Of a DNA stretch of 47,478 bases, positions 8,966-17,352 are shown piece by piece. The stretch comes from Lutibacter sp. (lineage in GTDB: Bacteria; Bacteroidota; Bacteroidia; Flavobacteriales; Flavobacteriaceae). The stretch lies in assembly GCA_030683995.1 (NCBI GenBank), contig JAUXPH010000035.1:1-47478 (forward strand), in the 5' to 3' direction. Both the position numbers and the translations under genes were made by a program. The notes beneath the pieces were generated by a model. It had not been told where the DNA came from and ran no database searches. It worked only from the letters and a program-made list of their open reading frames with translations. Position 1 is the stretch's first letter. Each line of letters starts with the position of its first letter.

Positions 8966-9517
8966 TTATGAGCTAAAACTTTCGCTTTCAAATTGTCTTT
9001 TCAGTACCTGTAATTTATTGGCAACGCTTGCGTCATATTGAATATCTCCAACACGAAGAATAAATCCGCCAATAATATCAGGATTTATGATGCTTTCAAT
9101 GCTTGCTTGTTTCCCTGTAATTTCAATTACCTTTTGTAAAACCTGTTGATTCAATTCTTCTGTTAAAGGAATTGCAGTAGTCACTTTCGCCACTTCTATC
9201 CCTTTCAACGAATCATAAATCACATTATATTTTTTTGCGACTTCACCTAAAATCGGCAATCTTTTGTTGTCAATTAATAGATTGATTAAACCTATGGTTA
9301 AAGCACTCATTTTGCTTGCAAAAATTTCTTTTAAAGCTGATTTTTTCAATTCAGTTTTCAAAATTGGGCTGCTAAGCAATAACTGTAACTCTTTACTGTC
9401 TTGAATTGTATTTGCAACAAGCAACATATCATTGTTCACTTCAACTTCTTTTTGTTGTTCAAGTGCAAAACTTAGTATTGCTTTTGCATATCTTATTGCC
9501 GCTCTGGATCCGTTCAT
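8966..9517 (-). CDS. atpH: F0F1 ATP synthase subunit delta
   Basis: Peripheral stalk subunit linking F1 alpha to the b dimer. 183 residues; the N-terminal helical domain starts GSRAAIRYAKAILSFALEQ, and the C-terminal domain has the typical VTTAIPLTEELNQQVLQKVIEITGKQ and PDIIGGFILRVGDIQYDASV blocks. It starts 13 bases after atpF. Length and position in the operon are standard. Confidence 0.96.
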   Translation of the reverse strand: MNGSRAAIRYAKAILSFALEQQKEVEVNNDMLLVANTIQDSKELQLLLSSPILKTELKKSALKEIFASKMSALTIGLINLLIDNKRLPILGEVAKKYNVIYDSLKGIEVAKVTTAIPLTEELNQQVLQKVIEITGKQASIESIINPDIIGGFILRVGDIQYDASVANKLQVLKRQFESESFSS

Positions 9518-9530
9518 TTGAAATTAATTC

Positions 9531-10028
9531 TTATAGCTTTACTTCTTTTAACATTTCTTCAACAAGCTTAATTTGCTTGTTTTTGTCAGATAATTCACTT
9601 CTCATCACTTTTTCAGCGATTTCCAATGACAACTCGGCTACCTGATTTTTTATTTCGGCAATTGCCGCGTGCTTTTCAGACTCAATCGTTGCTTTTGCCT
9701 GCTCGATTACTTTGGTGGCTTGCGCATGCGCTTCGCCTTTTGCCTCAGTAATTATGCTGTCTTTCATTTCACGTGCTTCTTTTAACATGGCATCGCGTTC
9801 AATGCGTGCTTCCTTTAAAATACGCTCATTATCCGCAGTCAAATTTTGCATTTCCTTACGGGCGTTTTCAGCAGATTCCAAAGCTTTTAAAATACCTTCT
9901 TCTCTGTCGTTTACGGCATTTAAAATTGGTTTCCAGGCGAATTTTTTTAATAAAAGCACCAAGGCAACAAATAAAATTAATTGCCAGAAAAACAACCCTA
10001 AAGAAAACTGTTCTATTAACTTATCCAT
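9531..10028 (-). CDS. atpF: F0F1 ATP synthase subunit b
   Basis: Membrane-anchored stator. 165 residues: one N-terminal transmembrane helix (FFWQLILFVALVLLLKKFAWKP, residues about 13-32) followed by a long charged coiled coil from about residue 40 to 140 and the EIAEKVMRSELSDKNKQIKLVEEML end that binds delta. Preceded by a GC-rich hairpin that separates it from atpE, so its expression may be set apart from that of subunit c. Confidence 0.96.
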   Translation of the reverse strand: MDKLIEQFSLGLFFWQLILFVALVLLLKKFAWKPILNAVNDREEGILKALESAENARKEMQNLTADNERILKEARIERDAMLKEAREMKDSIITEAKGEAHAQATKVIEQAKATIESEKHAAIAEIKNQVAELSLEIAEKVMRSELSDKNKQIKLVEEMLKEVKL

Positions 10029-10072
10029 GGTATATTTTTAATATTTTTTTGTGTCTAATTACTGTTTTAAAC

Positions 10073-10101
10073 ATTGGCCGCAACCAACCGTTGCGGCCAA
10101 T
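10073..10101 (-). other. 12-bp GC-rich hairpin between atpE and atpF
   Basis: ATTGGCCGCAAC (10073-10084) pairs perfectly with GTTGCGGCCAAT (10090-10101) around loop CAACC, right after the atpE stop. On the minus strand only TTTAAAA follows, so termination would be partial at most. It would suit a 3' stabiliser for atpE mRNA. Confidence 0.8.
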
Positions 10102-10109
10102 TGTTTTTT

Positions 10110-10301
10110 TTATGCTGCAAATAAAGCAGCAAATCCAATACCTTCAATAAGCGCTGCTGCAATTAGCATTGCTGTTTGAATTTTCCCGGAAGCTTCTGGC
10201 TGACGTGCAATAGCGTCCATTGCTGAACCACCAATTCTACCGATACCTAAACCAGCACCGATTACGATTAAACCTGCTCCTACAATAGTTGGAATTTCCA
10301 T
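10110..10301 (-). CDS. atpE: F0F1 ATP synthase subunit c
   Basis: Proteolipid of the rotor ring, 63 residues, two transmembrane helices joined by the polar loop ARQPE. The ion-binding carboxylate is Glu53 in the second helix (ALIEGIGF). Helix 1 has no Gln at the sodium-ligand position and no Ser/Thr follows Glu53, so I infer a proton-type ring. The Gly-rich first helix (GAGLIVIGAGLGIGRIGG) is standard packing. Short for the family (usual 70-80) but normal for flavobacteria as I recall. 33 bases after atpB. Confidence 0.96.
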   Translation of the reverse strand: MEIPTIVGAGLIVIGAGLGIGRIGGSAMDAIARQPEASGKIQTAMLIAAALIEGIGFAALFAA

Positions 10302-10334
10302 AATATATATAATTAATTAATTAAACATTCAATT

Positions 10335-11438
10335 TTAATGATGATCGTGTTCTTCCACAGCGGAACCGAAGTAAAGTGCAGATAACATGGTGAAAATATA
10401 AGCTTGCAGCGCTGCCACCAACAATTCAAGCAATGATAAGGCAAACGCCAAACCAAATGACAAGGGACTACCAATCCAGTTTTTGAAAATAAACATCAAC
10501 CCAATAATACTCATTAACACAATATGTCCTGCAGTAATGTTTGCATACAAACGTATCATTAATGAAAAGGGTTTGATCACAGTTCCCAGCAATTCAATAG
10601 GCGCCAAAATGATTTTCATTGGCCACGGCACGCCCGGCATCCAAAAAATATGTTTCCAGTAATTTTTGTTTCCTGAAAATGTGGTGATAAAATAAGTTAC
10701 CAAAGCCAAAGCTAGTGTTACGGCAATGTTATTTGTAACATTTACTCCAAGCGGCGTTAATCCCAATAAGTTGATGATCCAAATGAAGAAAAATACCGTT
10801 AACAAATAACTCATGTATTTTCTGTAATGCTTTTCGCCAATATTTGGAATTGCAATGTCGTTTCTGATGAATAAAATAAGCGGTTCAAATATGCGGCCGA
10901 TACCTTTAGGCATTGGATTATTTTTATAAGAATTGGCCATTCGGCTAAATATTAAAAGCATAAACAACCCTACAAGAATAATGAATACAACGTTTTTAGT
11001 GATAGAAAAATCCAATGGTTTTTCATTTGTTGCGTGGTGCTCTTCGTTATAATTAATGGTACCTAACGCATCGGTTTTGTATATTTTATTGTGGTATAAT
11101 GCGTAAAATTGTCCATCCGCTTCAGCAACTGCTTCTCCGTGGTGAAATTTTGAAGATGAAAACACTTTTAATCCGTTATCAATCAAAATTACAGGCAAAG
11201 GAAAACCGATGTATTTATGCTCCCCTGCATCATTTGTATAGGAATACAACGTAAAATCGTAAGAATCCAACAAGTGATGATTGATATATTCTTTGATTTC
11301 GGTTTTTAAATTTTTAACGGGAGATTCTTGTTCGGCAGAATTTACTTCATCAGGAATGTTGGCTGCGTTTACAGAAACTGTAATTGCAAAAATCAGGAAT
11401 GTTAGCGTTTTTAATACGTTAATTCTATACATATACAT
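10335..11438 (-). CDS. atpB: F0F1 ATP synthase subunit a
   Basis: Static proton-channel subunit, 367 residues. A signal peptide (hydrophobic stretch ending SVNAA near residue 26) and a soluble extension of about 120 residues precede the five or so membrane helices, a Bacteroidota feature. The essential channel arginine is in SLMIRLYANITAGHIV. The C terminus ends EEHDHH. ATG at 11438; a second at 11432 is an alternative start. The perfect -7 box at 11468-11475 puts a promoter in front of it, so atpB-E-F-H-A-G can be transcribed separately from sprE and the genes after it. Confidence 0.97.
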   Translation of the reverse strand: MYMYRINVLKTLTFLIFAITVSVNAANIPDEVNSAEQESPVKNLKTEIKEYINHHLLDSYDFTLYSYTNDAGEHKYIGFPLPVILIDNGLKVFSSSKFHHGEAVAEADGQFYALYHNKIYKTDALGTINYNEEHHATNEKPLDFSITKNVVFIILVGLFMLLIFSRMANSYKNNPMPKGIGRIFEPLILFIRNDIAIPNIGEKHYRKYMSYLLTVFFFIWIINLLGLTPLGVNVTNNIAVTLALALVTYFITTFSGNKNYWKHIFWMPGVPWPMKIILAPIELLGTVIKPFSLMIRLYANITAGHIVLMSIIGLMFIFKNWIGSPLSFGLAFALSLLELLVAALQAYIFTMLSALYFGSAVEEHDHH

Positions 11439-11467
11439 TATTAATAGAGGTGCCTAAAAATATTTTG

Positions 11468-11475
11468 CAAATGTA
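11468..11475 (-). promoter_or_regulatory. Bacteroidota -7 promoter box (TACATTTG) for atpB
   Basis: Exact TAnnTTTG on the minus strand, 29 bases before the atpB ATG, in the 109-base gap after the DUF6168 gene. The -33 TTG is weak. A predicted start near 11461 gives a leader of about 20 bases. Confidence 0.55.
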
Positions 11476-11547
11476 CATTTTTATATTAAAAACCTAAAAC
11501 TATTTTATTTGTTTTTTTTGGAGGTTTATTTATTAATTTATAAGCCA

Positions 11548-11934
11548 TTACATCTTGTTATTCAACAGTTTTATCAAATAAAAAGTTTCCACAATTAAAC
11601 ACAAAAGATAGGGCACTAAAAAGGCGGTTGCTTCTTGCGGACTCACCGTTCCGCTTTGTTTGAAAACAGGATTGAAAAAAATAAAATAAACGCCGAATTT
11701 AACGAAGCTGCCGCCCATAAACACAAAACCCAACAAATCGAGGTATTTTTTTTTCAGTTTTACCAGAATAAAAAAAATCAGCAGCGCCAAAAAATAATTG
11801 GTGATATAGCTGTGAATCAGCAGGTTTTGAAACAGTGAAATGTTTAAATAATATAAAATAAGACTATGAATACCAAAAACAACGCAAATAGAAATCAATA
11901 ATTTTATGCCAAAAATCGTTATTTGTTTAGTCAT
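11548..11934 (-). CDS. DUF6168-family membrane protein
   Basis: 128 residues with four predicted transmembrane helices (about 8-30, 42-60, 66-88, 100-122). It overlaps the AtpZ-like gene by 8 bases and sits where other bacteria have atpI-type assembly genes. I recall such proteins as DUF6168 in flavobacterial atp clusters. The function is unproven; a role in c-ring assembly or ion supply is a guess from position. Confidence 0.75.
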   Translation of the reverse strand: MTKQITIFGIKLLISICVVFGIHSLILYYLNISLFQNLLIHSYITNYFLALLIFFILVKLKKKYLDLLGFVFMGGSFVKFGVYFIFFNPVFKQSGTVSPQEATAFLVPYLLCLIVETFYLIKLLNNKM

Positions 11935-12157
11935 CTTTTTTATTGATGTTTTTTAACTGGGCCAAAACGCTCCATAGTGAAATGAGCATCGCCACCAAGG
12001 TTAAAATAATGGTATATGTTTTTTTCTCAGTCATAAAATGTGCATCGAGCTTTTTGCCAAAATACGCACCTAAGTATATGGTAATGCCCATTTGAAAAGC
12101 AATGCTTGTTAACTGAAGGTATTTATTAAGCTGTTTTTTCTTGTTGGGATTTTCCAT
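11927..12157 (-). CDS. AtpZ/AtpI-family protein
   Basis: 76 residues, two transmembrane helices: QLTSIAFQMGITIYLGAYFGKKLD (residues about 15-38) and TIILTLVAMLISLWSVLAQL (48-68). The G-x-x-hydrophobic-G-K-K-L-D pattern with a cytoplasmic loop is typical of AtpZ and the first half of AtpI, which help assemble the c ring. The start overlaps the bactofilin 3' end by 32 bases, an unusually long overlap suggesting translational coupling. Confidence 0.85.
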   Translation of the reverse strand: MENPNKKKQLNKYLQLTSIAFQMGITIYLGAYFGKKLDAHFMTEKKTYTIILTLVAMLISLWSVLAQLKNINKKDD

Positions 12158-12527
12158 TTTGTAGCTCCATCACGGATCCTTTCATTGTGCAGGTTGCATT
12201 AAATTCGGCGCCCGGTTCAACCAATAATTTGCTGATGGCCACTTCTCCCGAAATTTTGGCGGTGGCTTTTAGGGTCAATAAATTATTTACCATCAATTCT
12301 CCCGAAAATGTTCCTTCAATATCGGCATTGTCGCAAATAATTTTGCCGGTAACGCTTCCCAAAGCGCCAATAACCACGCGGCCAGCTGTTTTTATGGTTC
12401 CTTCTAGGCTTCCGTCAATTCTAAAATCTCCTTCTGATTTAATATCACCAACGATGGAGGTGTTTTTTCCCACCACATTTCGTTCTGAGGATAAGGGCGG
12501 AATTACTTTTTTTTCTAAAAACATCAT
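12126..12527 (-). CDS. Bactofilin (polymer-forming cytoskeletal protein)
   Basis: 133 residues forming the right-handed beta-helix of the bactofilin family, from about residue 15 to 115: GKNTSIVGDIKSEGDFRIDGSLEGTI is the hallmark start, with repeating hydrophobic-Gly spacing after it. Flexible tails at both ends. Bactofilins polymerise without nucleotide and act as membrane scaffolds. 22 bases after the sprE stop, so cotranscribed with a T9SS/gliding gene. Confidence 0.94.
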   Translation of the reverse strand: MMFLEKKVIPPLSSERNVVGKNTSIVGDIKSEGDFRIDGSLEGTIKTAGRVVIGALGSVTGKIICDNADIEGTFSGELMVNNLLTLKATAKISGEVAISKLLVEPGAEFNATCTMKGSVMELQNGKSQQEKTA

Positions 12528-12549
12528 CTTTTACTTTTTGAGTATTATT

Positions 12550-14724
12550 TTATAGTTTTAGTTTTATGGTTTCTATCACTTCCAAAGCTTTTTTCGCCTC
12601 TTCAGTGTTCGGATAATTTAATGCGACCAATTCCAAAGCTTCTTTAAAAGCAGCCAAACCTTGCGTTTTTCCTATGGCAAAGGCTTTTAACAATTCCAGT
12701 TTTGCAACAATTGGTTCGCCCATATATTTGGCTATCGCAAGGTTGGTTTTTTCTATGACGCTTTCAAATTCAGCAGCTTCATAGTCGTGATATATTGCCG
12801 CATACTCCGTTTCTGCAGCATTTTTTTCATCTTCTTCAAGCGCCTGGTTCGGATTTAAAATAATCTTGGCGAATTTTGAAGTCGGATAATTGGCTGTAAT
12901 ATCGTTTTTTAAGGCGATTGCTTTTTCGTTGCCCTGACTTTCGTAAATTTTGTACAAATGATATTTGGCAGGAATCAACAATGCCAAATCTGGATCAAAA
13001 GTGATTAATTTTTCGAATTTATCTTTTGCCAAATCCAATTCGTTAAATTGATCTTTGTAAATAATTCCCAATTTAAAATACGCGGTATTGCGTTCATTTG
13101 CAATACTGTCTATTTTTACTTTTTCTGAAGGAATTTTATCTAAATAATAAGAAAGTTCCAGCATTTCCTGATCGATATTTGCCATATTTTGGTCAAGACC
13201 TTGATCGTTCCCCAAACTTAATGGAGATTTGTCTCCCAATCGCCAATTGTCCGACAAAGGACGGTTTCCCCAAATTTTTCTGAATTCAATTTCACCAAAA
13301 CCAAGCGCCTGAACATTGTAAAAATACCATTTTCCCGACTTTTCGCCAACATCCGATTTGCCTAAATTTGGATTGAACAAATCGCTTTTAACCGTTGTTT
13401 TGTTTGCCTGTTTTTCTTCAATGGCTTTTAATTTTTCAATATGTGTGCTAAAAAAAGCTATTTGCGCTTCTTCGCCCATCGCAACAACTTTTAAAATGCT
13501 GTCGTTGGTTTTTGAAATGTTTTCATATAAAATAACCTCATTTAAATTATTTCGGTTTCGCAACAAACGACGCACGCGTTTTGTGTTTTCACTTTTTGTG
13601 ATGTTTAAAATACTGTCGTAATAAGCTCCAGCAACCATAAATTGCGCCTTGTCGAAATATAAATTCCCTAAAGCTTCATAAGAAAGTTCTCTTTGAAGGC
13701 TGTTTTTTGAGTTCGATTTCAGCGATTTTTTAAAATTGGCAATGGCATTTTCCGTGTTGCTTTCTTGCTCAATCATGCCAATTCTGTAATACAATTCATC
13801 TAAAAAAGGCCTGTTATCCCTGTCTTTTGTCAGTTTTTTTAGAATCGACAATGTTTCTTCAGCATCCAATTTATTGGTTGAATTCTTTGCTTTTTCAAGC
13901 TGAGCGTGAATTTTGTATTTGTAAGGCGCTTTTTTAAAATCGATTACTTTTTGAAAAGCGATGTTTGATGAATCCTTCAATCCTTTTTCGCTGTAAAGTT
14001 GCCCGAGTATAAACAAATTTCTGGCAGTTTGCTCTTTATTATTGCTAGAAACCACCGCTTTATTAAGATGGTTAATCCCAAGCTGCAAACTGTTTAAATT
14101 TAAGTAAGCCATTGCAAGAACGGTATGCGCGTCTTCTTTAAAATTGCTTTTTAACGATTTGTCTTTTAATAAATTACTTAAACTTCTAATCGCGTGCTCT
14201 TCATTTTGCAACCGAACCTGCGTTTTTGCCTGCCAAATAATGGTTTCGTTAATTAAATTTGCTTTTGGATAATTAAGGATCACATAATTAAATGCTTCCA
14301 GCGCGGGCACAAATCTTTTGGAATAATACCTGGATTTTCCCAACAGCAAATAAGCATCATCAATTTCTTTGTTGCGCTCTTCACGGGCAATCAACATGGA
14401 ATGTTTTTGCACTGCTTTTACCGATTTTTCTTCGGCTTTTTCAAATTCTTGCGGAGAACTATCGGGATCTGCTTGCATTCCCGGCATCGCCAATTCATCA
14501 ACTTTTAAAGGCTCAATAGGCAAACGTTCCCAATAATTGTCTTCATAATTGGCATTTAATTGCTCCAAACCTATGCGAAAAGCTTCATGGCCGTTATAAA
14601 GTACATTGTACTTTGTGGATACCGAGTGGTAGCTCCTGTTTAAAAACGCATCTTTTTTTGTGGAACAATTAACCACAAAAAGCGCCAATAAAAAGCCTGC
14701 AATGATTTTAAAACTATTTTTCAA
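12550..14724 (-). CDS. sprE: SprE/PorW-type TPR lipoprotein of the type IX secretion and gliding machinery
   Basis: Outer-membrane lipoprotein of about 724 residues. A signal peptide ends VVNCSTKKDAFLNR, with Cys20 as the lipidated residue, followed by SYHSVSTKYNVLYNGHEAF, a strongly conserved start in this family. Tandem TPR-like helix pairs fill most of the rest (DAYLLLGKSRYYSKRFVPALEAF and similar). In Flavobacterium johnsoniae SprE, and in Porphyromonas PorW, the protein is needed for type IX secretion and gliding. There is no ATG. TTG at 14724 gives a normal signal peptide; TTG at 14766 is in frame but lies inside a TATTTTG promoter-like box and would add 14 basic residues. The gene heads the bactofilin-atp cluster. 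A T9SS client is encoded at 42.3-45.8 kb. Confidence 0.85.
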   Translation of the reverse strand: MKNSFKIIAGFLLALFVVNCSTKKDAFLNRSYHSVSTKYNVLYNGHEAFRIGLEQLNANYEDNYWERLPIEPLKVDELAMPGMQADPDSSPQEFEKAEEKSVKAVQKHSMLIAREERNKEIDDAYLLLGKSRYYSKRFVPALEAFNYVILNYPKANLINETIIWQAKTQVRLQNEEHAIRSLSNLLKDKSLKSNFKEDAHTVLAMAYLNLNSLQLGINHLNKAVVSSNNKEQTARNLFILGQLYSEKGLKDSSNIAFQKVIDFKKAPYKYKIHAQLEKAKNSTNKLDAEETLSILKKLTKDRDNRPFLDELYYRIGMIEQESNTENAIANFKKSLKSNSKNSLQRELSYEALGNLYFDKAQFMVAGAYYDSILNITKSENTKRVRRLLRNRNNLNEVILYENISKTNDSILKVVAMGEEAQIAFFSTHIEKLKAIEEKQANKTTVKSDLFNPNLGKSDVGEKSGKWYFYNVQALGFGEIEFRKIWGNRPLSDNWRLGDKSPLSLGNDQGLDQNMANIDQEMLELSYYLDKIPSEKVKIDSIANERNTAYFKLGIIYKDQFNELDLAKDKFEKLITFDPDLALLIPAKYHLYKIYESQGNEKAIALKNDITANYPTSKFAKIILNPNQALEEDEKNAAETEYAAIYHDYEAAEFESVIEKTNLAIAKYMGEPIVAKLELLKAFAIGKTQGLAAFKEALELVALNYPNTEEAKKALEVIETIKLKL

Positions 14725-14787
14725 AAGAAATTGTTTTTTACTTCTAAACTTAAATTTAAACCGCAAAATAAAATAATCACTGTTTTT

Positions 14788-14875
14788 GGCGTTACCACAA
14801 GGGTCAGGCTTTCCGTTGCAATCTTTTTTTGGAAAAAAAAACCAAAAAAAGGATTTTCACTTTAATCCTTAACGC
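14788..14875. repeat. Dispersed palindromic repeat, GGCGTTACC...CCTTAACGC type
   Basis: The outer arms GGCGTTA (14788-14794) and TTAACGC (14869-14875) are near inverted; inside, CAATCTTTTTTTGG faces CCAAAAAAAGGATT. The middle reads as GGGTCAGGCTTTCCGTTGCAATC then TTTTCACTTTAATCC. I recall closely similar intergenic elements in many Flavobacteriaceae genomes. It fills most of the 224-base gap between sprE and the ABC genes. Confidence 0.7.
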
Positions 14876-14990
14876 AAAAAGTGGTGCCAATTAAAATTCA
14901 GCCTTTTTTACTAATCCTTTAACTTATTACACTGGTAAATTATTGCAATAAGGAATGTAAAAATACAAAAATCTATGCATTTAATTTAAG

Positions 14991-15686
14991 TTACACCGAA
15001 AAATACGTTTCCAGCTCCTGCAATGTTTCGGCCGATGTGATTAAGTCTTTCACTATTTCCCCTTTTTCAAGCACCACAATCCGATCACAAACTTCGGTAA
15101 CATGGCCCAAATCATGGCTCGAAATTAAGAGCGTTGCATTGGTGGAAATGGTTAAATCCCTCAATAATTTCTTCAATCTTATTTGTGTTGTAGGATCAAG
15201 ATTCGCAAATGGCTCGTCTAAAACAATCACTTCCGGATTTCCGATCAATGCGGCAATAATGCCCACCTTTTTCTGGTTTCCTTTGGATAAATCTCTTAAA
15301 TATTTCTTTTTTTTCAGAATTTCATCATTGAAAATTTCATCAAACTGACTTAAAAATACATCGATATCAGCTTTGTTCATTCCGCGAAGTTCCCCAATAA
15401 AGTAAAAATATTCTTCAGGTGTTAAATAGCCAATCAAAAAACTTTCATCAATAAAAGAAGCCGTAAAAGGTTTCCAGTCTTCGCTAATATTGACTTGAAT
15501 TTTATGGTTAACCACATTACCTGTGGTTGGATTGATAAGATCCAACACCAAATTGAAAAAAGTTGTTTTTCCTGCGCCGTTGTTGCCCACCAATCCAAAG
15601 GATTGGCCTTTTGGAATTTCTAAAGTTGCGATATTTAAAACGGTTACCCCGCCGTATTTTTTTGAAAGTTCTGTTGCTTTTATCAT
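14991..15686 (-). CDS. ABC transporter ATP-binding protein
   Basis: 231-residue ATPase of an exporter-type ABC system. Walker A GNNGAGKTT is near residue 34, the signature DLSKGNQKKVGI near 140, Walker B VIVLDEPFANLDP near 155 and the switch histidine in LLISSHDLGHV. No membrane part. It is the second gene after the DUF5687 permease, 71 bases downstream, and both are needed for one transporter. The CcmA-like group exports drugs, lipids or gliding-related cargo; the substrate is not inferable. Confidence 0.95.
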   Translation of the reverse strand: MIKATELSKKYGGVTVLNIATLEIPKGQSFGLVGNNGAGKTTFFNLVLDLINPTTGNVVNHKIQVNISEDWKPFTASFIDESFLIGYLTPEEYFYFIGELRGMNKADIDVFLSQFDEIFNDEILKKKKYLRDLSKGNQKKVGIIAALIGNPEVIVLDEPFANLDPTTQIRLKKLLRDLTISTNATLLISSHDLGHVTEVCDRIVVLEKGEIVKDLITSAETLQELETYFSV

Positions 15687-15757
15687 TTTTATATGTTTAA
15701 TCGTTGAGTTGTTTTTTTATTTAAACTGCCTACTGAAACTTCCTACTGCCAACTAAA

Positions 15758-17236
15758 TTAATTGTCTTGTTCAAAAGCACTGATCATTTTATATTTTGAA
15801 TTTAGATACTTCGTCACAATAAATCGCATAATTTTTTGATGGAACACAATGCCAATTGCACCTAAAATAATCAGGAAAGCCACACCGGCTTCAAAACCGA
15901 TAAATTTGTAAGGTGCAAAAAAGAGTCCAACAGGCACAAACAACAAGGGAAAACCCACCAACCATTGAACGGCGCCGGTTCCCTGATAATTAAAAGCAGC
16001 GCGTTGGGTTAAATCAATTTTTTTTCTGTTAAAAGAACCCGCCAAAAGTATGATGTATGTATTTACGCCTACATTGTAAACCATCGCCGCAAAGTGCACC
16101 AGCAAAATTTTCCATCCAAAATAAACATACGGAATGCTAAGCACAAACATAATGATGGAGCTCATCACCATCAGCGTATATTTAGAATTCAGGTATTCTT
16201 TGTACTTGATATTTTGGCTCATTAGCAATTTATAATAACCGCTGTCCCAAGCCGGAATAAACTGACCGAAGTTGATGATAAATATTCCCGTAACAAAAAT
16301 CCCCACAAAAACATAGAGCCATTCTAAACCGTTGTATACTGGATTTGGGTAAAAAAACAAACCGTAGGCCAAACCGATAATCAAAATAAAAACAGAAGAT
16401 CGCGGTCTTTTGTTGCGCCATAATAATTTTAAATCGAGTTGTAAAAACGGCGCAATGGTTCCAAACCTTCTCGTCCAGGCCATATCGCTTGTGGAAGCGG
16501 TTTGTGTTTTTGCTTTTAAAGATCCGTCCACATACAATTTTTTCATTAAAAATGTATAATTGAGATAATAAACAACGCCTAAAATGGCCAGCGGAATTAA
16601 AATGAACACCGGATTTGCGTCGATGGCGTTAATGCCATTTGCCAACAAGTTTGAAAAAGAAACAATTTCAAAATAGTTTAATGCGAATAAACCGGAAGCG
16701 ATCAGCACTATGGGCAAAAAAGAAAATTCTGTTTCCGCCGATCTAGATTCGATAATAATATTTAAAAAATTGATGATTAAGGTAAAAATAACCATAGTAA
16801 CCATCCAAATCATAGCGGTTGTTGTGCCGTATTCCTCCAAAATAAGCATAATGCCAAATGGAATAACAGCAAACAGCGGCAAAAAATTAAAGAATGAAAC
16901 GGCTGATTTTCCCAACACATAATGCAAAATTTTACTTCTTTTTACGGGTAAAACCAACAACGGTTTTATGTTCATTACCGGCAATTTTTGCAGAAAAAAC
17001 CGCATCAGCAAATCGGCTAAAAACCAGTAGAACAGAAATCCGTTGAGAATTAATAATGGGTCAGAATCCGGGAATTGATCATCAAGAATGGGAAACAAAC
17101 TTATGCCCAGCGCCAAAAAAGTTAACATAAAATACAGCGCCAAAAACGCCATTAATATATTTAAGCCAATGCTTTTTTGCCAATAGGAGGAACGAAAAAA
17201 TTGTTTCCATTCAAATTGTATAAAGTGTTTGATCAT
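15758..17236 (-). CDS. ABC transporter permease, DUF5687 family
   Basis: 492 residues with about twelve transmembrane helices. The start MIKHFIQFEWKQFFRSSYWQK is characteristic of the flavobacterial DUF5687 permeases, and the PVKRSKILHYVLGKS loop near residue 100 is the usual cytoplasmic coupling region. It is the membrane partner of the ATPase encoded just downstream. Divergent from the PaaE-like gene; TACATTTA near 17290 on the minus strand is a one-mismatch -7 box. The cargo is unknown. Confidence 0.88.
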   Translation of the reverse strand: MIKHFIQFEWKQFFRSSYWQKSIGLNILMAFLALYFMLTFLALGISLFPILDDQFPDSDPLLILNGFLFYWFLADLLMRFFLQKLPVMNIKPLLVLPVKRSKILHYVLGKSAVSFFNFLPLFAVIPFGIMLILEEYGTTTAMIWMVTMVIFTLIINFLNIIIESRSAETEFSFLPIVLIASGLFALNYFEIVSFSNLLANGINAIDANPVFILIPLAILGVVYYLNYTFLMKKLYVDGSLKAKTQTASTSDMAWTRRFGTIAPFLQLDLKLLWRNKRPRSSVFILIIGLAYGLFFYPNPVYNGLEWLYVFVGIFVTGIFIINFGQFIPAWDSGYYKLLMSQNIKYKEYLNSKYTLMVMSSIIMFVLSIPYVYFGWKILLVHFAAMVYNVGVNTYIILLAGSFNRKKIDLTQRAAFNYQGTGAVQWLVGFPLLFVPVGLFFAPYKFIGFEAGVAFLIILGAIGIVFHQKIMRFIVTKYLNSKYKMISAFEQDN

Positions 17237-17326
17237 TAGGTTGGTTGTTGTTAATGATTGTAATTTATAAATATTTTGAAAGAGGTAAATGTAACGTTTT
17301 TAAAAAAATATTATCTAAAGTTTAGC

Positions 17327-17334
17327 TATTTTTG
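17327..17334 (+). promoter_or_regulatory. -7 promoter box (TATTTTTG) of the PaaE-like gene
   Basis: Exact TAnnTTTG, 18 bases before the ATG. The -33 box is not evident. Confidence 0.5.
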
Positions 17335-17352
17335 TATTCTTAAAAATTATAC

